Below, piece after piece: positions 54,406 through 64,000 of a stretch of DNA of 64,000 nt. Numbering within the stretch: position 1 is the stretch's first letter; each line of letters begins with the position of its first letter. Source of the stretch: Siderastrea radians (Eukaryota > Cnidaria > Anthozoa > Scleractinia > Rhizangiidae); contig OZ024887.1 in assembly GCA_964017195.1 (NCBI GenBank), positions 7,075,959-7,139,958 on the forward strand, read 5' to 3'. Both the position numbers and the translations under genes were made by a program. Below the pieces are notes generated by a model, which saw only the letters and a program-made list of their open reading frames with translations, was not told the DNA's origin and ran no database searches.

Positions 54406-57400
54406 TTTTCAGTTTCACTACAACTTAGTTACATTTTATGGTGAAATATACTTCGTTTACTTATGTGTCAATAAGATAGGCCTGTGCGTGATACATAAAA
54501 TGATTTTTCATTTATATAATAGCCAAATTCTTCGGAGCTCTTTAGAAATAATCCTACATTCTTCGAAAAGCTTTTGGAAGTCTTTGATACTAATTTCAAA
54601 TTTATGTGTTCGAGACTCTTAAAAAGTTACAGGAATGTAAAATTCAGCAACAAAATAATAACTGAGAATTGTCAAAATTAACTGATAGCTGAGAAATGGC
54701 CGAAAATGTACCTGATAGCTGAGATTCCAGTACCCCTGTCCAGACCCTCATATTTGACTGATCTCTCCAACCTCACATATCTGATTTGATCCACCATCCA
54801 CCTCCGCCCTATCTTAAGTCAAGAACAATCTTTTACTTGAGGAGAATGCATGGCTGCACACAGGCTACGTGGTGGTTAATTCAAAATTCAAAATTCAAAA
54901 TGGCGTTTTGCTCGAGCACCAGTCTCTATTGGAAGGAAACGTGATATGTTATTTTCCAGGACCAATGTCACAGTGATTTGGGTATCCCCGTGTTTTAGGT
55001 ACTCCCGTATCCAAATCCCTAGTGATATGGGTATCCCCTTCAAATATGGCTGCCGTGCTTTCGGTATCCCCAGGTACCCTCCCGGGATACCCAGAACCCT
55101 AGTGATTTGGGTACCCTCTCTCAAATGCGAGTAGAATTTCGCGAACATTTTTTAAAATTATATTATCAAGAAAAAGGGTCAATTGTTGTGTCATAAAATG
55201 GGCTAAATTCCATCCATTGTTAGCGTAAGAAGTAGGACGAAGAGAGAGGAAGTGCATTGCTTAAACGTCCCCTCCCCCAGCTTTCGTAGGACGTCTGCCT
55301 TTTATGATGTGACTCTCTCGGACTATTATAGAAAATGTATGAAGCTACGCGGGAGGTATGGGATATAGAAAGGGAAAAATAGAGAGGATGCTGGCAATGA
55401 GGTAACGTTGCGTTTCTTGTGAACTTAAGTCGACGGAGAAACGATATTAGTTTACCGTTTCTCAATTCACGCACCTAGCTTGCTTAACTGGCATCCAATC
55501 TTCCTTTGGGCCGAAACCTAGTACTGTATCAATAATTACTTCATGCAGTTCAATTCCCAGACGTTCTTGTAAATAGACGAACTAAGCTGTAATAAATTAC
55601 GAGGACTTTACTTAACCGGTTTCAAACTCTTATGGGGTTCTGTCTTCCTTTCCCCTTGGTACCAGAGGTCTCTCTTGCGTTCTTTCACGGATCAGGCGTC
55701 GGCCCTATCTTTTCCTTTCATATATAATGTTAATGTTAAAAAAGACAACAAAAAAAAGAAACATTATTCTGAAGTTGAAATGCATTTATTGGCAGCCGTT
55801 TAATTGAATTATGTCTACTTTATACTTGAGCAATTGCTTGGTCAACTGGAAAACAAATCAAACAAAGTTTACATAAACGAATATAATAACAGTGATAATC
55901 ATAGATCAGAAGATAACAAGATTAGAACGATTGTAAAAACATCCTACTTCGATTCTAAACTAATGTGTATACTTTTTTAAGACTTTCTAAGCCTTTAACC
56001 ATGTGTTGGCCAAGGTGACAAAAAATCAGTGGTAAAATGAAGAAACTCGTGATAGTCGAGGAGCTAAGAGGAGTAACTGACAAAACATTTTTGTTTCACT
56101 TCTCTTCGTTTCCAGACTAAATTGCCATTGACTCAGTGATGAAAATTTCTTTTCACTCAAACCAAAGCCATTCGTGACAGACGTGACTCCATTTCCAGTG
56201 TTATATATTGTCACGCTTGTCCGTTATTGCATTGGTTCCCTGTGCAGTATATATTTTACAACACGGTTATAGCTCAGAAGGACCTTTCAGAATCAGTAAC
56301 AGAACTGTTCATAGTCTTCCGAAGGTTAACGAAGATCGCTCGAAAAATTCGAGCACCGAATTTTTCAAAGATTACCCGAAGTCTGGTCTCCGAAAACGCT
56401 CGAAAGACCAAAATTCCATACGGTCCCTATCTTAGTTAAAAGAGGAAAAAATTCGTTCTTCCAACGCCAAAGTTTCTGTTGATCATTTTTAATAACTGTT
56501 ACTCCTGTTTAGCCCTGAGAAGAACAATGCAACTATACCATTAGAAAAACTACTTCTATCCAATATCATATTTGCACCTCTATCTACTGAATAATAAACA
56601 AAGCGTTCTTATTGGCTTTTCCTTGTTGTGTAAACTGACACTGTGTAAAAGCAGCTTAGAACAGCATCACACCGCACAGGGCTGCAAACATCATCATCAC
56701 CATCATCATCATGTCAGCGGGGGTGGAAAAGGCACTGTTCGCTATGTCAGCGGAGGTGGAAAAGGCACTATTGCAGAGGTCCGACTGGCAGCAACGCACT
56801 TCACATTCCTTTACTTTTGACTTCTTCATTTTCGCTTTATCAGTGCAAGATAAAGACGAGACGTGGCCATTCCCAGGGTGGAATTGCACCAAACTTCCTT
56901 CTGGTTCTTTTCGCACTGCTCCTTTGTGTACTGCTCGTCACCTTCCGCTGGCCGGCACTTGTAGCACTTCAAAGAATTGGCTGTAAAAATGAATTAATGT
57001 TCAACATCTCACTGTTAGATCGACATTAACCTTATTGTTTAACAAGTGTCCCAGTGAAATCAGGCAAATACACAGGGAATCGTCCACGTAAAACATCTTT
57101 TTGTAAGGCGTCTATTACCTTAGACGTGTTCGAGTTTAACTTTAAAGAGAAAAGAAAACTCTATCGAAATTACACTAGATGCAGTTTTGAATTTACAATG
57201 ACGCAACAATTACAAGACGTTCGACAATACGAGACACAACCAAGTGAACCAAAGCAAGAATTATCCAGCTCGAGGTTTGGGTTATCTTGCCGAAGCCGAG
57301 GGGTGAGGCGGAAAACACAAACCGAAGCCTTTATAATTCTCGCTTTCATGCGAAAACCAAACTCAATAACTTTTCAGTATTACGCACCTACTTGAGCGTT

Positions 57401-57536
57401 TGTAAAGGCAATAGTGCGCACAAGAAACTAAACACCAGACGACACATCAACAGTAAGGTTTTACAAAACCCAGCCTAAAATAAAATAGAGGGGACTTTTC
57501 CCCTCAGCTACTACAGTTTTGACACGTTAATAAAGT

Positions 57537-57556
57537 TATTATTATTATTATTATTT
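57537..57556. repeat. ATT trinucleotide microsatellite
   Basis: Six to seven ATT units within the intron of the broken Ly6 copy. Confidence 0.85.
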
Positions 57557-58550
57557 AAAAACTTAGAATTAAACTTTTGACTTAATACAATTCTATTCTG
57601 GTTCACCTCCGGCTGTAAAAATAGTTCTTTGAATGACTAACTTACTGAAAAGACTCTAAAAATACTTCTCGTGTATAAAAGCCTTATTGTCTACAAAATC
57701 ACATCGCTTTAACATGTAGAAAACCTATTGACTTTTGGAATAAAGTAACGAAAATTGTGCAAGTCAAAATTAGCAGTGCGCTTGTGCCATCAAACTGAGA
57801 TAGTGACAGCAGTGTACAGTAATGAAATATTTCACAAAAGCGTTAATAACAATACATTTTTTTAATAAGAAAGTCGAATTTTTTTTAATGTTCTTATTGT
57901 TTTGGCGATTTGAGCCTGAGACGTTCTTAACAATGTTCTTACGATTAATTGAAAAGAATTTCAGTAAATCATAGTTCTGAATGAAAAAAAGAACAAATAG
58001 GTCAAGTTCTACCAATTTTCTAAAAGTTATGCGTGTTTGCTTTTTTTAAAAAAATCAATGGAAGATGATTTGCAACATCACAAAAATTCTAGCATTTGGG
58101 GCTCAAATAGGCTGTAAATTACTTTCATCAAATTATTACACTCAATTTTATTCCCACATAGCTTGTTCTACAAATATGAAGACAAGATAAAGACGTTCTT
58201 AACAAAATCTCAGCCTGCATGGGTATGCTCTTAGCATGCTCTTAAAATTTTGGCCAATTCCAGCCTCGACGTTCCTATAAAAAGGTTCTTATAAAAAAAA
58301 AGAATGTAATACGCATAAAGAGAAAATAGCCAAATTAATCAATAACAAGAAAAAACATATAAGCCCTCTTCCGTCCACATCCTCATCGGATAGCATTAAT
58401 CAACCACAATCAGTCAGGACCTTGAACAACCCACTATGAAAATTACAGCAAGAATTAAACTGAAACGAAAGAGACAACTTGGCATGTTTGGGCTGCTTAT
58501 TTACGTAAGGTGTTCCTAGCAAATTCGAGGGGCTATTTTTATCATCAACG

Positions 58551-58682
58551 TGTCCGGTTTATAAATGTACTTGTGCAGGATGTAATGTCTGTTACGTCGG
58601 GGAAACAAACAGACACCTTTAGACACGCATCCGTGAACATCTGAGCAAGAACAAAGCCTCTCACATTCTTCAGCATTTAAAA
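58551..58682 (+). pseudogene. GIY-YIG endonuclease fragment of a second PLE family
   Basis: CPVYKCTCAGCNVCYVGETN, then RHL, a TAG, and TRIREHLSKNKASHILQHLK. This is the Cys-rich lead and GIY-YIG core of a Penelope-like endonuclease, distinct in sequence from the pair at 43776-47104. Isolated and interrupted by a stop; a relic within the Ly6 pseudogene intron. Confidence 0.6.
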
Positions 58683-60135
58683 CTTTGGGGAGAATATCGC
58701 GAACTACTAGCTGAAAGGTGTTTCTTAGTATGTACCACAAAAAAAAAAAAATTTAAATAAAAAAAAATTTAATGAATAAAAAAACATCAACTGCCTCTTC
58801 CCACGTCCGAAAGGGCAAAATGATGCAGACCGGCCCAAATTTGGCACATTATCTGAAACGAAATCAATTGCACAAATAGCGATTTTGTATACTACCGTCA
58901 ATCAGAAAGACCGGAAAAACAACGAGGCTGTCTCCGTGTTAAACTACAACTCTAAGGTTGCATGGCTATCGTTAGGGACATTATGTTTTTGCAAATTTTT
59001 CTCGCTAAAGTCTAAGATGTTGGACATGAGGTAAATTTCCAAGATTTGTTGTAAAATAAACAGGGGTTGCAACATCACCGTAAAGAACTGTTGAAAGCCT
59101 TTCAGAACACGCTCAGCAGGATTTTATTCATTCACAGGGTCACATTCCGGCTTGGTGTAACAATGGGTATGAAGGAGTTTAACAAAATAAAAACTAAGTG
59201 TTAGCTAATACTAGAAGTCGAGATTTTTAGCTCATGCCTTGTTTCTCCAAAAGTAAAGTATAGAGTCAGATTTGCCTAAAGCTTAAAGACTCTAAAGGCT
59301 AAATCTTAAAAACAGTAAAGTAATCTACAGATTGTAGTTTTTGCGTGTTTTTTGCTGAGGTAAAGAGAAACGAAGATTTTGCGGCCGATTAGAATATCCC
59401 CTTTAAAAAGAAAATAAACCACCATCATAGAGATTTCCTTTTCCAAGTCTCTAAGTCGGAGGTGTACTCGCGAACGTTTCAAAAGTATTTAGGCCATTAT
59501 GTTCTCCACAGAGTTTTTCCTTCAGTGGGTTATGAAACAAATCTTTCACGTGTATGGTTCTTTATACTGTTGATAGTTTGTGGCTGAAATGATGCACTGT
59601 GACCTTTGGAATAAAAACATTATTAGCAAAGAGAGACCAAATTCTGCAAAACGAAATTTGGTAGGTCGTTGCAAGTCGGAAACTAATGTGACCACTTTTT
59701 GATGAAATAAAAAAAGAAGTGAGATTCTTTATCCCATATTATTTTTAAAACCCGGAGACGGCATTTTTAAAAAGGCTACGTTTAATGAATTATCTGCCAT
59801 TCATTGTTGGTGACGAAAGCCTTAATTTTACCTAACTAACAAAGACCAGTTGTTGCCTCAGGGAACAGTAAAAACGAATCTTACCTGTGCAAATGGCGGC
59901 ACAGAATACAAGCAATGCCAAGTATAACTTCTCCATCGTTTCCGATCAAAGACACACCAATAAAGTGTAAAGAGTTGGACGGTAGGCTTGGCCGGTGTGC
60001 GCTGTTTGTAATGTTTTGCGTTAGCAGTCAGGACTTGACTCAACTGCCCTCAATCATACACTCCGCTTTATTGCTAAAATCAATGTGCTTATATACATAA
60101 TGGTAGGTAACATACGTGATCAAATATGCAAGAGA

Positions 60136-60996
60136 ATGATTAGAGAATTATGTGGTTTCCTTTCTGATCAAAACATTTGTTACAATATTTCCGCAAGCCT
60201 ACAAATATGGATGAACACTCACGCAGTTCCTGAGGACCTAGGTGTTTGCCAGAGCAGAATTCTGCGCAAAACAAACCGCAAGAAGAAACTTGAGTTTTGC
60301 AACGTAATAGAGACGGAAAGCACAAACTATATTTTGATCTAGTCTGAGCACGTAACTTAACATATTTGCACGATTCAGTACTTCCGATTCCTAGGAACTA
60401 ATTAATCTGTCGACCACAAATCACGTTTCATTGAACTTTACTGTAGAAGGAACGAAAAAAAGAGAGAGAAAATCTGCATGGATGAAGTTTGATTACAACA
60501 GCATTCATATCCTGTAATCACGTAGCAATCCAAAGCGGCCCTACCGTTAGTCCTTTTTGTCATTTCCGCATTGGTCATTTTTGAACAGCCCTTTATTTGA
60601 CACATCGTGTAACAATACTTTATACAGCAGAAGCCACTATCACACGGTTCGACTTTGCTATAAAGGTCGTTCTGGAGACCACCGAGTTTGATGTCTCCAG
60701 TCTAGGTATCTCGCTTCAAGTTTGAGTTCAACTGCCCACTAATTAAGTAAATGAAACGTGCCCAAGACAGATAAGTTATGTGATCTACGTGAGCTATGTG
60801 ATCTGCATCTTACAGAGAAACGTTTCATTTACTTTGCGCAGTGTCAAATAAACGTCGTAGGTGTTGCAGCAACAAAGAATGACCTGCTAGTGACAGAATA
60901 TTTGTGTGCTTCATCTCCGGTTTGCAAGGTCGTACTCCATGCAAGCATCTTGCATACCTATACACACATTTCATTGTTTGATTTTAATATTGTGAC
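60136..60996. repeat. Direct duplication, unit 1 (Ly6 upstream DNA)
   Basis: Closely matches 61695-62533 in the same orientation, including the Ly6 upstream block (60480-60720) and the segment encoding nothing recognisable at 60870-60996. Copies differ by small indels. Confidence 0.8.
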
Positions 60997-61080
60997 CCGT
61001 TGAGGTAATGAGATCAGCAATGGCTGATGTTAGACTTTCACAAAGTCCTTCGCACGCCGATCCTAAGAGAGGGCGACTTA

Positions 61081-61228
61081 GTGCAAGTCTATGGCTGATG
61101 TCGTATGACAGCTCTTCGTAAGCACTTTGAAATGTTCAGTCTTTCTGTCATGCAATCGGCGTTTTGTCTTCCCTATGTAAAAGTCATCACAGTTCCAGCA
61201 GGCTTGCCTTGTACACAACTTTGTGTTT
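61081..61228 (-). pseudogene. GIY-YIG endonuclease fragment of a third PLE-like family
   Basis: Minus strand NTKLCTRQACWNCDDFYIGK, TKRRLHDRKTEHFKVLTK: the Cys-rich lead and the Y-I-G core of a Penelope-type endonuclease. No reverse transcriptase nearby; a relic. Confidence 0.5.
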
Positions 61229-61524
61229 AAATTTATATGTAATTTTCCCAACGGTCACTTTGAAGATGTATGTCGAAGCATAAAAAACGTTAAGTTCATA
61301 AATCAATGTTTTTACAACTTGCGTGTTCCTGTCATGTTCGTCACCGCAGTTTACTTTTTATTCCTATTGAAGTTGAGATGGCCGAAGAATAAGAGTGTTT
61401 ACGAATTAGGGTCAATTATTCTTGGCTACGATTGAAAAATATCCCGCTATATGTCTGTGAGTAGTAATGCTCCCAGACGTTTCATGCAACAAGACCCGAC
61501 TGAGGCCCGACTAGAAGCGCTGCT

Positions 61525-61692
61525 GGTCTTCAGAATCAAATTAACCTCCTCCATAAATACTGTGAGAAATGGCTCCTGACTACTAGTCTGAAGAAGACAA
61601 AAACCTTAATTTTCCAAAAGCAAAACCGTAAATCAACGTGGGAAAAATACCACTTCTTCCTGAACGGAAACGAACGTTGTAATGCCCAAGAA
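61525..61692 (+). pseudogene. LINE reverse transcriptase fragment
   Basis: GLQNQINLLHKYCEKWLL, SLKKTKTLIFQKQ and YHFFLNGNE in one open frame match the palm/thumb region of CR1/L2-like reverse transcriptases. It ends abruptly at the start of duplicated unit 2. Confidence 0.6.
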
Positions 61693-61694
61693 TG

Positions 61695-62533
61695 ATGATT
61701 AGAGAATTATGTGGTTTCCTCTCTGATAAAACGTCTATTACAATATTTCCGCAAGCCTACAAATATGGATGAACAATCACGCAGTTCCTGAGGAACTAGG
61801 TGTTTGCCAGAGCAGAATTCTGTGCAAAACCAAACGCAAGAAGGAACTTGAGTTTTGCAACGTAATAGAGACGTAAAGCACAAACTCTGCAAACTATGTT
61901 TTGATCTAGTCTGAGCACGTTATTGCACGATTATATTTCCGATTCCTAGGAATTAATTAATCTGTCGACCACAAATGACGTTTCATAAAACTTTACTGTA
62001 GAAGGAACGAAATGAAGAGAGAGAAAATCTGCATGGATGAAGTTTGATTACAAACAGCATTTATATCCTGTAATGACGTAGCAATCCAAAGCGGCCCTGC
62101 CGTTAATCCTTTTTGTCATTTCCGCATTGGTCCTTTATTTGGCACATCGTGTAACAATAATTACTGCAGAAGCCACTCTCACACGGTTCAACTTTGCTAT
62201 AAAGGTCGTTCTGGAGACCAGCGAGTTTGATGTCTCCAGTCCAGGTATCTCACTTCAAGTTTGAGTTCAACTACCCAAGACAGATAAGTTATGTGATCTA
62301 CGTACGTGAGCTATGTGAACCGGCATCTTGCAGAGAAACGTTTCATTTACTTAGTGGAAAAAAATGAATGGAAAAGCAGTGTCAAATAAACGTCGTTGGT
62401 GTTGCGCAACAAAGAATGACCTGCTAGTGACAGAATATTTGTGTGCTTCATCTCCGGTTTGCAAGGTCGTACTCCATGCAAGCATCTTGCATACCTATAC
62501 ACACATTTCATTGTTTGATTTTAATATTGTGAC
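61695..62533. repeat. Direct duplication, unit 2 (Ly6 upstream DNA without a gene)
   Basis: Second copy of 60136-60996. It carries a third version of the Ly6 upstream block (62035-62280), with TATAAA kept, but no Ly6 exon follows. Confidence 0.8.
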
Positions 62534-63837
62534 ATGCTTCTTCCTGGAGACTCTTTGCCATTATTCTTTAAATACTGACTGACGTTTTAGTTTTTTTAAT
62601 TACCGATTGCATACATGTTAACGCCCACGATGGCATTACACTGGGGCGGAAAAATGACGAGAAACAAGCTCAGAAGACGAATATTTTTTTTTATTATGAG
62701 AAGGAATTATAAACGCACGAGAGGACACAAGCGCAGCGTGTATTAATATTCATCAGCTGATTCATTGCACGTGAATAACCGAGAAATAGACCAGAAAAAA
62801 ACGAAATAAAACTGTTGCTCGTTGACAGGTAATAACGACTGAAACTTGACCAAGATCCAGCCTTCTTATCTAAGAACAGAAATGTTTATTCAGCCTAAAA
62901 CCTGCTGGAACATCAAAAAGAATTCTTATTCTAACGTCAATCAATTTAAGAGAAAAATCTGTAAGGGCAGTTTAGAAATATTTCTGTTTATGCACATTAC
63001 GGACTTTTTGGCTGATTTGTGCTGCATTTTAGCAGTTTTTAAATATAAATATCTTAAAATCGCAGCCACCTAGGAAGCTCAATGTACATTAAGAATGTTT
63101 TGATATCATAAAAGGTCCTTCAACTGAAAAGAGAAAGTGTTAAGTTTTATCTTTCTTGAAATATTGGAGAAAATTGCAGGAATGGCCAAAATCAGCCCGT
63201 AAAAAATGAATCATGATTTATGTGAAAACGCTCTTACAGATTTTTCCCTAATTTCGCATACAAGTTGTGTAGGTTGAGTAGTTCAAATATTTCAAGTTTC
63301 GTCATAAAGTGTCTGACTAGTTTTCGAGATATTCGACATTATTTAAAATGAGGGGTTGTCCATTACCGTTGCTATGGTGACAGCTGTTGCTAGGAAACCA
63401 GTGAGAAAATAAACTGTGATCATTTGTTGAAAAGGTGGTGTAGTATCAAGGAAATCGAAGTTTATCTTCTATGCGAAATTTTGACTTCAAAAGATACACT
63501 CCAAGGCCAAAAAAACTGTTGCGAGCCTCCTTAAACCAGCCAGGACGAACAGAAGGGGATCATTGAGCTAAAGGTAGACAGGCTTAGTTCCAAGATATCT
63601 CGATTCTTTTTTCCCCGGTTAGTCCGTTATAAATCTCTGAAAACCTTAGGCTATAAGCAGCGACGCTATCAAGCGATTGCGTAAGAGAACGGTGCAAGAT
63701 TAACCGGAAATAAATTAAGCAGGACACAATAATATAAAGCAGAAGTAAACAAGATTTATTTCGTGCTATTACATATATTTTCACCCTTTTCTATTTTTAA
63801 ATGAACTCCACATACAACGCGTCTGGGCTGCCTGTGG
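62534..63837. other. Unannotated stretch
   Basis: AT-rich DNA with no recognised gene or repeat structure. Confidence 0.45.
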
Positions 63838-64000
63838 AAAAATACCACTTCTTCCTGAACGGAAACGAACTTTGTAATGCCCAAGAATAGACTTATTTAG
63901 GTATACACAACCTTTCACTCCAATGGCAATTTCTCAATATCTAAGCAAAAATTAGTAAAAAAAAACTAGGAGACCAATTTTTGCGTGTAAAAAATATCTT
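63838..64000 (+). pseudogene. LINE reverse transcriptase fragment running off the right edge
   Basis: EKYHFFLNGNELCNAQE, a stop, TYLG, then in another frame YTTFHSNGNFSISKQKLVKK. The first 50 bp repeat the end of the fragment at 61525-61692, and the rest reads as the continuation of the same CR1/L2-like protein. Confidence 0.6.

Larger units (their letters stand above)
56656..59936 (-). pseudogene. Ly6/uPAR paralogue with internal deletion and frameshift
   Basis: Exon 1 (59885-59936) encodes MEKLYLALLVFCAAIC and has the same length and phase as the intact gene. Exon 2 (56656-56980) begins SLKCYKCRPAEGDEQYTK, but a deletion after the NST motif shifts the frame. Translation would stop at KRK, while CCQSDLCN and the hydrophobic tail persist in another frame. 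A small internal duplication (AFSTSAD / AFSTPAD) lies just before the tail. The middle segment with three cysteines is gone. Splice sites are intact, so it may still be transcribed, but it cannot make a GPI-anchored Ly6 protein. Confidence 0.8.
54838..60742. repeat. Segmental duplication, copy B (with broken Ly6 gene)
   Basis: Counterpart of 43371-50942 without the Penelope-like insertion. Relative to copy A it has about 500 bp extra between exon 1 and the upstream block (59945-60460) and other indels. Confidence 0.8.

Noticed and set aside
56572..56820. Plus-strand frame with a run of eight histidines, and a related frame at 48397-48630
   Set aside because: These are the antisense of the ATG-rich end of Ly6 exon 2 (methionine codons read backwards); the minus-strand gene explains them.
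57054..57395. 113-residue plus-strand frame
   Set aside because: Lies inside the Ly6 pseudogene intron on the opposite strand, has no recognisable motif, and the matching region of copy A does not keep it open.

Overview
This looks like nuclear DNA of an early-branching animal, most likely an anthozoan cnidarian such as a stony coral. That is an inference from AT-rich non-coding sequence, genes with GT-AG introns, and a dense mix of L1/Tx1-type and CR1-type LINEs, Penelope-like elements (PLEs), tRNA-type SINEs and many small inverted-repeat DNA transposons. No bacterial-style operon, phage, CRISPR array or organelle sequence is present.

Only a few host-type genes are visible. (1) A four-exon, 356-codon membrane-anchored sulfotransferase on the + strand (19617-24659), whose introns carry a small DNA transposon and a perfect 108-bp palindrome. 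(2) A two-exon Ly6/uPAR-type GPI-anchored protein on the - strand (48426-50555). (3) A second, frameshifted copy of that Ly6 gene (56656-59936). The two Ly6 copies sit in a segmental duplication (about 43371-50942 and 54838-60742). A spliced Tc1/mariner-type transposase gene (- strand, four exons visible) runs off the left edge.

Layout. 1-1682: transposase gene and a small inverted-repeat element. 2563-7289: an opposed pair of tRNA-type SINEs, a 669-bp element with a 10-bp target duplication, and a 2-kb TTAA-flanked transposon with transposase remnants. 7294-18536: mostly unannotated AT-rich DNA, interrupted by two array-ended elements (11643-13400 and about 13468-14980). 18539-24659: two inverted-repeat units and the sulfotransferase. 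25006-30361: a complete but inactivated LINE with a 14-bp target duplication. 30548-32156: a 1.6-kb near-perfect palindrome. 32250-35272: fragments of two further LINEs. 36005-38175: a repeat copy split near a TTAA element. 38180-42448: a third LINE. 43371-60742: the Ly6 duplication, with a head-to-head PLE pair (43776-47104) inserted in one copy only and itself carrying a CR1-like insertion. Between the copies lies a 1-kb element with AATT duplications that carries broken SWIM zinc-finger coding sequence. 60136-64000: a direct duplication of Ly6 upstream DNA plus LINE and PLE fragments.

The most interesting structural signal is a hammerhead-ribozyme-like core at four places. Two are the ends of the PLE pair, one lies inside the sulfotransferase-intron palindrome, and one is near 14.0 kb. 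All four share the same one-nucleotide deviation from the textbook core. The Ly6 duplication also lets insertions be dated and their target duplications read, because one copy serves as the empty site. I found no gene cluster that looks like a new multi-gene system.
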